From: Brevundimonas diminuta 3F5N
GTDB lineage: Bacteria; Pseudomonadota; Alphaproteobacteria; Caulobacterales; Caulobacteraceae
Length of the DNA stretch: 64,000 nucleotides
Reading direction: 5' to 3'
Assembly: GCF_900163625.1 (NCBI RefSeq)
Contig: NZ_FUIE01000015.1
Span: forward strand, 1 to 64,000
This document shows, in pieces, positions 24,927 through 33,848 of this stretch (position 1 is the stretch's first letter; each line of letters starts with the position of its first letter). A program made the position numbers and the translations under genes. Below the pieces are notes generated by a model. That model worked only from the letters and a program-made list of their open reading frames with translations. It was not told the origin of the DNA and did no database searches.

Positions 24927-25382
24927 CTAACCCTTCTGTCGGGACTGCACGGAGGCCTTGGCCTTGGCGCACTCTTGATCGACCACCTGGGGCCACTGTT
25001 GCGCCGCCAGGCCGACCCAGCGGTCGCCAGGTTGACCGCGGGCACCGTACTCGCGAGGGCGGGCGTAGTTGGCCGTGTAGACGACGGTGATAGGCTCGCT
25101 GATCTCGGCGCCAGCGATGACCAGATTGATCGGGCCAGCATCGTAGGCAAACGCCTCGACACCATCCGGCTTGGCCGTTGCGGGTGGGAGATTGCTGCCC
25201 GTGGTCGCCGTGAGAGACGCGCGGAGGAATCCGGTATCGATCCGGAGGTTGCCCCCTGCCGCTCGGGGCGTCTGCATGATCTCAACGATCCGCTGGGCGC
25301 TGCCCCGGTAGACGGCGTCGCGGCGCTCTCTCGTCTCCTTCACCCAGCTGCTGATCTTCGCGGAGAAAGAGCCCTGGGCCAT
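24927..25382 (-). CDS. HK97 gp10-like / minor tail protein Z-like
   Basis: A 151-residue protein. Helical N-terminus, then RIDTGFLRASLTATTG (the 'DTGxLRxS' block found in HK97 gp10-like proteins) and YTANYARPREYG with a C-terminal aromatic helix. It acts in head-tail joining. Two bases separate it from the tail terminator gene. Confidence 0.82.
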   Translation of the reverse strand: MAQGSFSAKISSWVKETRERRDAVYRGSAQRIVEIMQTPRAAGGNLRIDTGFLRASLTATTGSNLPPATAKPDGVEAFAYDAGPINLVIAGAEISEPITVVYTANYARPREYGARGQPGDRWVGLAAQQWPQVVDQECAKAKASVQSRQKG

Positions 25383-25386
25383 GTCG

Positions 25387-26427
25387 TCACCTCAGGTTGG
25401 CGTAGAAGTCGATCCGATACTCGCAGTCACACCGGCACCCGATGATCTCCTCGGTCCCTGCCCCGAGGCTGGTGTCCATCGGGAACTGGAGGCGGGCGCC
25501 GGACGGGCTGACGAAGGGCTCGCCAAAGCGCGCGCTGTCGCCGTTTAAGTTGCGGTGGGTGTGGCGGACTCGAAAATCTCCGGCCGAACGCCAGACTTTC
25601 GTCACCGTGTTCTCGGCGACCTTCCCCGAGGCGATGGCCTGCCGGAACGCCTCATGCTTGGCCTTCTGCATTGAGGTCATCGTCTCGACGCGGCCGATAG
25701 TCTCCCCGCGCAGCTGCAACAGGCGCCGCTCGTACGCCGTGATGGCCCTGGCGGCGATGGCCGGCTCGACCGCACGGCCCTCCCTAATGGCCTTGGTGAC
25801 GGAGCGATCGAAGCGCTTATCCCGACGCCCTCGGGTCAGATAGTGCTTCATCGCGGCAGGATCGCCGCTGGACAGCTCGTCCTTGGCCGTGCTGACGAAG
25901 CCCGCCTGTTGCGATGTCAGACCAAGGATGCCGCCCTCACGCTTGCCCGTTGCCCGGTTAACCCGCCCCACCACATCCAAGGCGGCCTGACGAGGGTTCA
26001 CGCCGCGGCGCATGCTCTCCGACAGGCTCTCGCGCACCAACTGGCGCTGCTCGGTCGTGATCCGGGAGATCAGGTCTGACGACTGGCGCGAGAGCCATGT
26101 CTCAGCCTCCGGGTTTCGACCGTCGAACCGGACCACCAGAGCCGTTCCGTCCGGCCGGCGCTTGGGCATGTTCTCCGATGCGACGCGGCCAGCCTCGGCA
26201 TGGGCCTGGCGGGCACGCTCGGCGATCTCGTTGAACGCCTCAGGGTCGATGTGCAGGGCGTCCAGCGCGCCTTCGATGTCATTGGCTTCAATGGCGGCTG
26301 TGACCCGCTGGATCTCGGCCATAGCCCTAAGATTGTCGAAGGCGTGGAAGAAGGCGTCAGCGACCAATCGCCCATAGCGATCCGCCAGCTCCTGGTAGAG
26401 CCGGGCCTGCGCTCGATTGGATGGCAT
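25387..26427 (-). CDS. Minor head protein, Mu F / SPP1 gp7-like
   Basis: A 346-residue protein. The long helical N-terminal part is followed by a C-terminal domain with GETIGRVETMTSMQKAKHEA, VTKVWRSAGDFRVRHTHRNL and a terminal EEIIGCRCDCEYRI: the arginine/histidine and Cys pattern of the Phage_Mu_F domain. Such proteins bind the portal and enter the head in small numbers. Placement among the connectors rather than directly after the portal is unusual but seen in some phages. Confidence 0.85.
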   Translation of the reverse strand: MPSNRAQARLYQELADRYGRLVADAFFHAFDNLRAMAEIQRVTAAIEANDIEGALDALHIDPEAFNEIAERARQAHAEAGRVASENMPKRRPDGTALVVRFDGRNPEAETWLSRQSSDLISRITTEQRQLVRESLSESMRRGVNPRQAALDVVGRVNRATGKREGGILGLTSQQAGFVSTAKDELSSGDPAAMKHYLTRGRRDKRFDRSVTKAIREGRAVEPAIAARAITAYERRLLQLRGETIGRVETMTSMQKAKHEAFRQAIASGKVAENTVTKVWRSAGDFRVRHTHRNLNGDSARFGEPFVSPSGARLQFPMDTSLGAGTEEIIGCRCDCEYRIDFYANLR

Positions 26428-26430
26428 GGT

Positions 26431-26649
26431 CTAGCGCTTAAGGATCGTCATCTGAGCGCGGGCGGCTTCCGCGTTCATGTCGAAGCAGTTGTCCAGCATG
26501 TCGTGGGCCTCCTGCCTGATCTTCTCAGCCGCCTCTTGGTCGCCTGTCACCAGCGCCCGCAGGATCGCCGCCTGATACTCGCTCTGCTTGGCGTTCAGGT
26601 CTTTCCACGCCGCCTGAGCGAGCATTGCAGCATTGACGAAGTTGCTCAT
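26431..26649 (-). CDS. Small hypothetical virion-module protein
   Basis: A 72-residue helical protein (MSNFVNAAMLAQAAWKDLNA..., REALVTGDQEAAEKIRQEAH-type content). It lies between a head-tail adaptor candidate and the Mu F-like gene with a 4-base overlap on the upstream side. No family recognised; a scaffold or completion role is possible. Confidence 0.65.
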   Translation of the reverse strand: MSNFVNAAMLAQAAWKDLNAKQSEYQAAILRALVTGDQEAAEKIRQEAHDMLDNCFDMNAEAARAQMTILKR

Positions 26650-27008
26650 GCGCGGACCTGCAGGACATAGAGGATAGTCGTGGTCGCCGGTCGCAGCAGA
26701 TCGACGTTCACGATGGTCAAGGTCGCACCGTCTGCGGTGACAAGCAAATCCGAGGTGGTGGGCTCGATGCCGATGGCGGGCTCGACCAGGGCTTTGCGGT
26801 CGGTGGAGAGGATGCGTTGTCCGTCGATCTCGCGGTTGGAATAGGCGGTCAAGACGATGTGCGCGGCGTAGTCGGTGACGGTCGGCTCGCCGGGGTCGTA
26901 GGACGGGCCAGAGCCGGGCGTCTCGCGACGGATCGCGCCGGCGGCTCCGAACTTGCGGATCAAGCGCTCAGCCGTGGCGGCGGCACGGGCGTAGTCGAAG
27001 CTGGGCAT
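26646..27008 (-). CDS. Putative head-tail adaptor
   Basis: A 120-residue protein. Short helix (AAATAERLIRKFG), then beta strands (HIVLTAYSNREIDGQRIL, LLVTADGATLTIVNVDLLRP). This helix-plus-beta-barrel layout and the position fit the lambda FII / SPP1 gp16-type stopper proteins. Overlaps both neighbours. Assigned by layout and context only. Confidence 0.65.
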   Translation of the reverse strand: MPSFDYARAAATAERLIRKFGAAGAIRRETPGSGPSYDPGEPTVTDYAAHIVLTAYSNREIDGQRILSTDRKALVEPAIGIEPTTSDLLVTADGATLTIVNVDLLRPATTTILYVLQVRA

Positions 27009-27484
27009 CAGACGACGAAGATGGCGGGCAGAGGAGCAGAAAAGAACGGCGTCAGCAGCCCTTCGACTGCTGAAAGGCGGACCGTGGCGTCGGCGACTGC
27101 GTTACCAGATCCGGCTGCGTACTCGACCTCCAGAACGTCCACCTTCTCGCGCTTGACGGCTCCTGAGGTCGAGGCGGCGACCGACAGGCTGCCGGGACTC
27201 ACTGCCTCCTGATAGGCCGCATGATAGCTGGCGTGTTCCCAAGCGAGGGGAATGACATCAGCGGGGATCGCTTCGCCATTAAAGGTGGCGCCCGTGCGCG
27301 GCTGGGCTCGCTCTTGAGCAAACCCTCCCGCACGGGAACCGGGGAGACGGACCTCATAGAGGCCGTCGATGTAGGCACTTCCGCGTTGGCGCAGGACGGC
27401 GGGCGTAGGCGCACCCAAAGGCAGGACAAGGCCGTTGTCGGCCAGCCAACCCTCAAATGCTGTATCGGTGCCGTAGCCCGCCAT
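27008..27484 (-). CDS. DnaT-like head completion/connector protein
   Basis: A 158-residue protein. The helical block FEGWLADNGLVLPLGAPTP with RQRGSAYIDGLYEVRLPGS and IPADVIPLAWEHASYHAAY matches the phage family annotated as DnaT-like, which in this place is a head-tail connector rather than a replication factor. Starts 3 bases after the preceding stop codon region. Confidence 0.75.
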   Translation of the reverse strand: MAGYGTDTAFEGWLADNGLVLPLGAPTPAVLRQRGSAYIDGLYEVRLPGSRAGGFAQERAQPRTGATFNGEAIPADVIPLAWEHASYHAAYQEAVSPGSLSVAASTSGAVKREKVDVLEVEYAAGSGNAVADATVRLSAVEGLLTPFFSAPLPAIFVV

Positions 27485-27487
27485 CGT

Positions 27488-27835
27488 TCAGCCCTCGGTC
27501 TTGGCTTCGCGAGCCAGTTCGATGGCCGCGACGATGTCGGCCTTCTTGGTGGCGTCGCCCAGATCGACGGCCTCGGTTTCTGCGAGGGCCTTCAACTGGC
27601 TGACGGTCATGTCGGCCAGATCATCGCCCTCGCTGGGGTTGAAGCCGCCGGCCGAGCCATCGCCGTCATGGTCCAGCGGATGCCTCGGCTTGGAGAACCA
27701 GCCCGTCTTCTTGGAGGCAGCGGCTTCTTCGTCGCTGATCTCCACGTCGACCGTTTGGCCGGCCTCGACGTGAACGAGGCCAGCCAGCGTGTTCAGACCT
27801 TTGGGACCTTGGGTGTAGTTGGTGAACTTGGCCAT
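27488..27835 (-). CDS. Hypothetical head-module protein with SAP/Rho-N-like tail
   Basis: A 115-residue protein from MAKFTNYTQGPKGLN. The N-terminal half is beta-rich (AGLVHVEAGQTVDVEISD). The C-terminal ~35 residues (MTVSQLKALAETEAVDLGD then KKADIVAAIE) have the pattern of the small helical SAP/Rho N-terminal fold that can bind nucleic acid. Directly after the capsid gene (2-base gap). Could be a head fibre or a connector. Confidence 0.7.
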   Translation of the reverse strand: MAKFTNYTQGPKGLNTLAGLVHVEAGQTVDVEISDEEAAASKKTGWFSKPRHPLDHDGDGSAGGFNPSEGDDLADMTVSQLKALAETEAVDLGDATKKADIVAAIELAREAKTEG

Positions 27836-27837
27836 GA

Positions 27838-28782
27838 TCAGATCCCGTCCCGATAGGCCATGCCCTTCGGCAGGCGGATCTCGACGCCACCGACGTTCAT
27901 GATCCCGCCGACTTCCCACGTCATCGAGGACTTCTGGAAGGCAGGCAGGAACTCATGCGGGCCAGGCAAGTGGAACTGCACAACATCGCGGCTGCGGTCG
28001 TAGGCGATCATGCGAGCAGAACCGGCAGCGCCGGCCGTCTCCAGCTCGCGCGAGCCGATGATGGTCAGCTCCTGACCGGTGGCCAGCGTGTAGGCGTTGT
28101 TCTCCCGGATGTACTTCATCAGGGTGTCGGCGCCGTCACCGATGCGCAGGCCAGCGATGTACTGCAGACGCGACGTCGGCAGCAGCAGGGTGTCCGCGAC
28201 CTGGGTCTCGTTGGTCGCGTTGTAGGGGGCATTCAGAGCCGCGTTGATGTCCCGCAGGATCAGGTCGGGGTTCTTGGTCGCCCAGGTCGTGCCAGAGCCG
28301 GTGCCGTCGGCGGCGACGGTTGCTGCCGGGACATTGGTGTCGTTGACCAGGCCGGTCAGGCCCTTCTCGACGTTGCCGCGGATCGCGATGCCATAGCAGA
28401 AGCTCTCGGCGACCTTGGACGCGGCCAGCGCCTTGTCGGCCGACAGTGAGCGACCCAGCTTGGCCGCCCGCTGAAGCTCCTGGAGCGACCACTCATAGCC
28501 AATGCCGGCCAGGTGGTTCTGCTGCAGGAACTGGCTTTGGCTGATGTCGGCGAAGGGCATGTCGAAGCCCTTGCCAGACAGGAACTCGGCCTTGCCGGCG
28601 ATGTCGCCCGAGTAGAACACCGATCCGATGTCCCACATGTCGCCGTCGGTGTTGACGGTCATCAGGCGGGAATAGTCGAAGCTCGGGTACTTGGTCTGAT
28701 AGACCTGGGTCTCGATCCGCAGAAGCTGCGGCGTGATGAAGCCGAGCGCCTGTTGAGCGTCGGCGAAGTTGATGTCGCGCAT
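27838..28782 (-). CDS. Major capsid protein (DUF2184 family)
   Basis: A 314-residue protein. FADAQQALGFITPQLLRIE, YPSFDYSRLMTVNTDGDMW, the helix GYEWSLQELQRAAKLG, and RLQYIAGLRIGDGADTLMKY are DUF2184-type capsid features (HK97-like fold). Preceded by the cement protein and the protease/scaffold gene. It should be the main shell protein. Confidence 0.9.
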   Translation of the reverse strand: MRDINFADAQQALGFITPQLLRIETQVYQTKYPSFDYSRLMTVNTDGDMWDIGSVFYSGDIAGKAEFLSGKGFDMPFADISQSQFLQQNHLAGIGYEWSLQELQRAAKLGRSLSADKALAASKVAESFCYGIAIRGNVEKGLTGLVNDTNVPAATVAADGTGSGTTWATKNPDLILRDINAALNAPYNATNETQVADTLLLPTSRLQYIAGLRIGDGADTLMKYIRENNAYTLATGQELTIIGSRELETAGAAGSARMIAYDRSRDVVQFHLPGPHEFLPAFQKSSMTWEVGGIMNVGGVEIRLPKGMAYRDGI

Positions 28783-28797
28783 GGTGATGACGCTCCT

Positions 28798-29274
28798 TTA
28801 GCGCTTGGCGATGCGGGCGAGGCCCGTCGCAGTGGTGGTGTCGTCGAAGACCCAGCCGCCGGTGGCGATGTGGGTGGCGTCCGCGGCCGTGTCGCCGATG
28901 GCGTCAGCAGCGCCCGCGCCGGTGCCGATGGTCACAGCAGCGCCGTCAACATTGGCGCCGGTTGCGGTGACCCAGATCACGCCACCGGTCAGGATGCCGA
29001 CGCTGGCGTAGCGGGGGTAGATGTCCGCAGCGACGCCGCCGGGCAGCGCCTGGACGCCGTGATCAGCGATGGCGAAGCCGAGGAAGTTGGCGGCGGTGCC
29101 GACGGTAGCAGTGCAGCCCCGGTCGCCGGCGCCACGCCAGACGGGCGCGCCGAAGGGAATGCCGGCTGCATCCTCGCAGGTGCGCGAGATGCGGTTCGAG
29201 GTTTCGCCATTGGCGACCATGCCCGGATAACCGACGGGAATGTCACTGGCGTAGGTGGATTGAACGACAGCCAT
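28798..29274 (-). CDS. Structural cement / head decoration protein (Gp24-like)
   Basis: A 158-residue small-residue-rich beta protein (MAVVQSTYASDIPVGYPGMV, AVWRGAGD-type loop as FGAPVWRGAGDRGCTA, GGVIWVTATGANVDGAAVT). This matches the DUF2190/Gp24-like cement proteins that stabilise capsids whose major protein is DUF2184-type. Lies between protease/scaffold and capsid. Confidence 0.8.
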   Translation of the reverse strand: MAVVQSTYASDIPVGYPGMVANGETSNRISRTCEDAAGIPFGAPVWRGAGDRGCTATVGTAANFLGFAIADHGVQALPGGVAADIYPRYASVGILTGGVIWVTATGANVDGAAVTIGTGAGAADAIGDTAADATHIATGGWVFDDTTTATGLARIAKR

Positions 29275-29285
29275 GTCAGGTCTCC

Positions 29286-29816
29286 TTAGGCCGCAGCTTC
29301 GGTGATGCCGTTGAGGCGGTTCAGGCGGGCGGCCTTGGCCTCGTCGCGGGCCTTCACCGCATCGACGATGGTCGTGCCGTCCGCGATCACCTCACGCAGC
29401 GGGTCAGGGGTCTTGATGTCGGCCGTCTTCAGGTCGAAGGCGGCGTCGACGTAGGCGTCCGACTTATCCTTGGCGGCATCGCCCAGGACGGCGCGCTTGA
29501 TCTCGGCGTTCGACTTGCCCGCGGTGTCGATGGTCGGGGCGATAGCCTTGGCCTTGGCGACGATGGCCGAGCGTTCGGCGACCAGGGCGTCCAGCGCAGC
29601 ATCGTCCAGCACCTTGGCCTTCAGGTCCGCGATCTCGGCGTCCTTGGCAGCCAGTTCGGCATCCTTGGTGGCGAGGGCGGTGTCGTGGGTGGTCTTGGCG
29701 GCGGTGAGCGCATCGGCGGCTTGGGCCAGCTTGCCCTTCAGCAGATCGATGGCGATAGCGCCGGCGTCCGTGGTTTCGACCGGGAGGCCGTCCACGGTGA
29801 TGGTCTTGAGCGTCAT
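29286..29816 (-). CDS. Nested in-frame scaffold start within the protease gene
   Basis: An in-frame ATG (MTLKTITVDGLPVET) preceded by GGAGACCGTCGC would produce the C-terminal 176 residues alone, consisting of the coiled-coil scaffold region. Known phages with protease-scaffold fusions make such a product; here it is inferred from the ribosome-binding site and domain border. Confidence 0.5.
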   Translation of the reverse strand: MTLKTITVDGLPVETTDAGAIAIDLLKGKLAQAADALTAAKTTHDTALATKDAELAAKDAEIADLKAKVLDDAALDALVAERSAIVAKAKAIAPTIDTAGKSNAEIKRAVLGDAAKDKSDAYVDAAFDLKTADIKTPDPLREVIADGTTIVDAVKARDEAKAARLNRLNGITEAAA

Positions 29817-30398
29817 GCGACGGTCTCCATGGTTGATGGGCGCGGGTTCTCGGCCGGTTTCGGGTGCGCCCTTACGGTCCCCGACACGGCAATGGGGTCC
29901 GGCGCGCCCTTTGGGGACCAGCGCCAGGTGATTGATGCGGATGTCGCGCTGGATGGCCTGATACGGCTCACCCTCGGGGGTCATGCCGTCCTCGAAAGCG
30001 AGGTCGCAGACGTATCCCATCGAGATTTCGCGGGTTCCGTCCTGCACCGCTTTGATCGCCGCAGCGTCCATGAGCGCCAGCGGCACCTTCACGAACCCGC
30101 CGTCCCGAACAACGTCGCCGCCGACGATGCCGACGGCCAGGTCTTTCCAGGTGTCGGCCGTAACGCCTTGGGCGGGGTGATTGATGGTCACCGGTTTGAA
30201 GCCGTAGCTGGCCAGGCTGTCCGCCGAGAAGACGCTTTCAGGCGGGCGGTAGACGTTGACGACAGCGAGGTCGGGCCGGCCAACCTCAGAGCCTGCGTAT
30301 TGCTGGATACCGGTGCGAGCGGCGCGAACCTCGGCGACGGCATAGCCATCGCGCGTCAGGCGCACGCCCGCGACCGGCGCGGTGTCCGTGAACAGCAT
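29286..30398 (-). CDS. Prohead protease fused to scaffold (DUF2213)
   Basis: A 370-residue protein. Residues 1-180 are the DUF2213 protease-like domain: LTRDGYAVAEVRAARTGIQ, FKPVTINHPAQGV (conserved His), REISMGYVCDL (conserved Ser) and INHLALVPKGRAG. Residues ~195-370 are charged helix (ATKDAELAAKDAEIADLKAK), a typical scaffold. An internal ATG at 29816 with GGAG upstream begins exactly at the scaffold part, so a separate scaffold product is likely, as with lambda C/Nu3. Confidence 0.87.
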   Translation of the reverse strand: MLFTDTAPVAGVRLTRDGYAVAEVRAARTGIQQYAGSEVGRPDLAVVNVYRPPESVFSADSLASYGFKPVTINHPAQGVTADTWKDLAVGIVGGDVVRDGGFVKVPLALMDAAAIKAVQDGTREISMGYVCDLAFEDGMTPEGEPYQAIQRDIRINHLALVPKGRAGPHCRVGDRKGAPETGREPAPINHGDRRMTLKTITVDGLPVETTDAGAIAIDLLKGKLAQAADALTAAKTTHDTALATKDAELAAKDAEIADLKAKVLDDAALDALVAERSAIVAKAKAIAPTIDTAGKSNAEIKRAVLGDAAKDKSDAYVDAAFDLKTADIKTPDPLREVIADGTTIVDAVKARDEAKAARLNRLNGITEAAA

Positions 30399-30432
30399 AG
30401 GAGGCTCCTTCTGGCCCCCCCGAGAGGCCGGG

Positions 30433-31053
30433 TCAGTCGAGGTGCGTCCAGACCTCGCGGCGCTTGATCATGCCGATCAGGCCTTGGGTGACGCCGTAGA
30501 TATCAGCCAGTTCGATCTGCATCCGTGCGTCGGCCCGGATCGCCCGGACATCTTCGTCGGTCAGCTTGGCCTTGTGGTGTCGAACGCCCTGTAGCGAGCG
30601 TCCTTTGCTGGCCATGTCCGCCATGTTTTCGTCGTGCGTGCCGGCGAACAGGTGAGCAGGGTTGCAACAGGGCGGGTTGTCGCAACGGTGACAGACCATC
30701 GCGCCTTCCGGTACGGGGCCGAAAGCGATCTCAAATGCGAAACGATGAGCCCGGACCTCGCCGTCACCGACAGACAGGCGTCCGTAGCCTTGTTCTACCC
30801 GGCCCTTCGTCCATCCCCAGCAGTCGCCCTCAGGCCCCTGGCCGGGAGATTGGTCAACGCCGCCCCAGAACCGCTCTTCAGCAGAGGCGCGGTTGCGATG
30901 GGTGTTGTTCCAGATGGTCGCGCAAGAGGGAGAGCAGAAACGCTTCTGGAGCCAGAAGCTGTCAGCGAACCGAACGGGCCGCCGGAAGTCTGCTCCGCAC
31001 TGTTCGCAGGGCTTTACATCCGGCAGGAGCCGGGGCTTTTTATGAGCAGGCAT
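30433..31053 (-). CDS. HNH endonuclease with C-terminal HTH
   Basis: A 206-residue protein from MPAHKKPRLLPD, with GGAGAAG before the ATG. N-terminal zinc ribbon (CEQCGADF, FCSPSCATIW). HNH block VCHRCDNPPCCNPAHLFAGT (~128-147) followed by HDENMADMASKGR. The C-terminal ~40 residues (DVRAIRADARMQIELADIYG, VTQGLIGMI) are an HTH like those of free-standing homing endonucleases. Its insertion between portal and protease genes suggests a mobile selfish gene rather than a packaging nuclease. Confidence 0.85.
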   Translation of the reverse strand: MPAHKKPRLLPDVKPCEQCGADFRRPVRFADSFWLQKRFCSPSCATIWNNTHRNRASAEERFWGGVDQSPGQGPEGDCWGWTKGRVEQGYGRLSVGDGEVRAHRFAFEIAFGPVPEGAMVCHRCDNPPCCNPAHLFAGTHDENMADMASKGRSLQGVRHHKAKLTDEDVRAIRADARMQIELADIYGVTQGLIGMIKRREVWTHLD

Positions 31054-31116
31054 TTCGCTTCTCCACAAGCGGTGTGCTTAGGCCCCTCTCGATGCGTCAA
31101 CATCGTCTGGGGCCGC

Positions 31117-32490
31117 CTAACCTTCGGCCGTTTCCGCTTCTGGATCAACCTCATTCAGAGGACGTGGAAGCGCGGCGATTTCCTCCTCGCTCTCGTCTTC
31201 TTGCTCGCTAAGACGGCCATATTCGGCCATCGCCGCTTCAAGGCCCGGCAGGGTTCCGTCCTCGATGAGCATGTTAACAAGGCCGTCCGAGAGCGCTTCG
31301 ATAGGCAGGAGGGCGGGAGACGTTCCGCCGGTGCCCGCAAGCGTCCGTGCGGCGTTCGCCTTCCTCTCGAATATCTCGGCCTTCTCGCGTTCGTTCATCT
31401 GCTCCAACGGCGCGAACTCGAAGTAGATTTCCGGGGGGCGGGAGCCTAGCGCAGACCGGATCAGCACCTCGTCTAGGCGCTCCAGCCGAGGACGGAGGTA
31501 GACTTCCTGCTCAGCCGCCAACCGGTCATGGTAGTTCTTCATGTCCGACGCGCCGGTGCTGTTCATTCCGGCTGGCGACTGCCCCAGCAGACGGGTGGCG
31601 GGGATGTCGGCGGCCCCTGCGGCGATCTGCAGGTAGAGGCTCAGAACCTCGGGCAGTTGCGAGAAGCTGATCTGCTTCTGCTGATATTCTTCCTCGGCGT
31701 CCATGAGGAGGCCGTTGGTGATCGACTTCGCCTGGTTGGCCAGCGTCACCCGGTCGACAACCTGCTTGCGATAGGTCTCGTCGCCGACGTTCTCCATGAA
31801 GCGCGGGATCTTGAAGACGTCGACCTTGGCCTCTTGCAGAAGCTGGGCAATGCTCGTCGCCGCCAGCCCTGCATTCGCAACGGCTTCCTCCAGAGCCTGC
31901 AGGACCGAGTCCCCCCAACCTTGCGACATGGTGAGGTCCGGCAGATCTGCGCCGACGAAGGTGATCACGCGAGAGGGGTGGATTTTCAGGCTGCCGCCGG
32001 TCGTCGACGACATGGTGTAGGACTTGGGCTGCCCCCAGCCGGCCGACGCCGCATCGCGGTCCACCTCTCCGGCGGTGATCTCGTAACGGCTGGCCACGTG
32101 GATGAAGTCGAGACCGCCAGCCGCGAGCCGGCCGACATTGAGCGGCTGAGTGGGGTCGCCGTTCTTTTCGCCCAGGATGATCGCCGAGCCCCCATAGAGG
32201 CGGGCCAGTCGCAGCGCCTTGGCAAGCTTCGGCCATAGCTGGATGCGGGCCTCTTCGGCTTCCAGCTTCTCGATCAGCGTGTCTTCAGCCTGCCAGTTTC
32301 GCCCTTCGCGGATCATGTCGAAGGCGGGAATGTCCACCACCTTCCGCGCGATCCAGTCCGACCGATACATGGCTAGGGCCTGCGGCTGGGCAAGCTCGCG
32401 AACCGCGAAGGCCGCATGGCTGTTCTTGTCCTTCGCCGTGCCGAGGGCCGAAACGAGATTGATGAGGCGGTCGCCGAACTGATGCAGCAT
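31117..32490 (-). CDS. Portal protein (DUF1073)
   Basis: A 457-residue protein. FAVRELAQPQALAMYRSDWI, KVVDIPAFDMIREGRNW, LYGGSAIILGEKNGD and LLGQSPAGMNSTGASDMKNY with a C-terminal acidic tail identify the DUF1073 portal family. It forms the dodecameric DNA channel at one capsid vertex and docks the terminase. One-base overlap with terL. Confidence 0.9.
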   Translation of the reverse strand: MLHQFGDRLINLVSALGTAKDKNSHAAFAVRELAQPQALAMYRSDWIARKVVDIPAFDMIREGRNWQAEDTLIEKLEAEEARIQLWPKLAKALRLARLYGGSAIILGEKNGDPTQPLNVGRLAAGGLDFIHVASRYEITAGEVDRDAASAGWGQPKSYTMSSTTGGSLKIHPSRVITFVGADLPDLTMSQGWGDSVLQALEEAVANAGLAATSIAQLLQEAKVDVFKIPRFMENVGDETYRKQVVDRVTLANQAKSITNGLLMDAEEEYQQKQISFSQLPEVLSLYLQIAAGAADIPATRLLGQSPAGMNSTGASDMKNYHDRLAAEQEVYLRPRLERLDEVLIRSALGSRPPEIYFEFAPLEQMNEREKAEIFERKANAARTLAGTGGTSPALLPIEALSDGLVNMLIEDGTLPGLEAAMAEYGRLSEQEDESEEEIAALPRPLNEVDPEAETAEG

Positions 32491-33848
32491 CAGACGTTGT
32501 CCAGCGAGTAGCGCGAGCCAAGCGAAACCGTGTTGAAGGCGCGGGCCGTGCTATCGGCATCGTCATCATGCGCGGCGTCGGGAAAGGCTTCGAGTTCCAT
32601 GAACCATTCCTCGTTCCAGGGGCCGCGCAGCACATCCACGTTTCCGGCTTCGCACTGAGCGGAGAACGGTCCGAAGCGGGTTTCCTTGTCGCCAGTCTCT
32701 GGCGTGGCGCGAGCCGTATAGCTCGACAGCATCTTGATCAGTGTGGCCACCTGAGCCTTGCCGGCCTGACCCGGATCCTGCGGGAGGCTGATCTCAACCT
32801 TCTTCCCGTCTTGCGATGCGGTGTTGGCTATGAGGCTTTCGATCTTGTGCGGAGTGTCTCGCTCTCTGACGTGGTGCAGCACGATGTACCTGCCACTTGA
32901 TCGCGAGAGCCCGATCTTCGTTCCAGTCGTCCAGTCGGGATCATTGCCGTCCACCTTGGGCGTCCCTGCCAGGTCCCAGCCGCGGACAATCTTGAGGTCG
33001 GCCGGCGCCACATCCACCACGGTCACCCATGACCGCTTGAACAGCAGGCCCGCCGCCGCCCTGATCTTCCAGTTGCCGCCAAGAAGGCGTTCGCGTTCGA
33101 CCTTGGGCAGGGCCAGCAGGTTGGCCATGTAGCCGGGGTCCGCAGCCATCAGGGCCGCGTTGTCCGTCAGCTTGGCCGGAATGAAGGTGGCCGACTTGGG
33201 CGGAATGCCCGGATGCTTCTCTTCCAGCTCAGCCGGATCATCAGCCCAGATCAGCGCGTCGTTGATGCGGACGAACCAGCGCACCACGCCAGCGCGCTCT
33301 GCGATGGGAAGACCGGTCTCCTGGTCGATCCACCAGGAGATAAACTCCGCGACCCAGCTATCCGCGTCGGGGTTGCAGGTCGCCCGGATGTAGGGCCGAA
33401 CCCCGCACATCGAGCGGTTCCGGCTAACCATGTACCAGAACTGCTTCTGGCTGAAGTGCGTCAGTTCATCGAAGCAGATCAGCGGAATCTGCGAGCCCTG
33501 CCAGTTGAGGACCGTCTTGTCGTGCTCGAGGTGCGCGAAGCTGACCGTCGCCCCAGAGGGAAACTGCCAACTGAGGACATGCTCTTTCGGCGTGGCCCCG
33601 ATGACCGGATAGAGCTTCTCGCTCTCGTCCCATAGCCCGCCCTCGTTGCGGACCTGGACCGTGGTGCGCCGGAAGAAGACCGCCCCGAAGTTCTCGTTGC
33701 CGATGTGCCTCAGCGGCTCCATCAGGAGCGCCCAGGTTTTCCCCCCACCCGCCGCGCCGCCGTAGATGGCGATGTCGGCCGAACTGCCGAGGAAGGTTTC
33801 TTGCGGCCCCGGCTGCGGCCGGATGACCGTGGCTTCAGCCGCGTCCAT
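32490..33848 (-). CDS. terL: Terminase large subunit
   Basis: A 452-residue packaging motor. ATPase Walker A GAAGGGKT (31-38) and Walker B LICFDEL (~124-129). The C-terminal nuclease domain starts near VRGWDLAGTPKVDGNDP with the first acidic metal ligand in RGWDLA. It cuts concatemeric DNA and pumps it into the prohead using ATP. Coupled with terS by a 14-base overlap. Confidence 0.93.
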   Translation of the reverse strand: MDAAEATVIRPQPGPQETFLGSSADIAIYGGAAGGGKTWALLMEPLRHIGNENFGAVFFRRTTVQVRNEGGLWDESEKLYPVIGATPKEHVLSWQFPSGATVSFAHLEHDKTVLNWQGSQIPLICFDELTHFSQKQFWYMVSRNRSMCGVRPYIRATCNPDADSWVAEFISWWIDQETGLPIAERAGVVRWFVRINDALIWADDPAELEEKHPGIPPKSATFIPAKLTDNAALMAADPGYMANLLALPKVERERLLGGNWKIRAAAGLLFKRSWVTVVDVAPADLKIVRGWDLAGTPKVDGNDPDWTTGTKIGLSRSSGRYIVLHHVRERDTPHKIESLIANTASQDGKKVEISLPQDPGQAGKAQVATLIKMLSSYTARATPETGDKETRFGPFSAQCEAGNVDVLRGPWNEEWFMELEAFPDAAHDDDADSTARAFNTVSLGSRYSLDNV

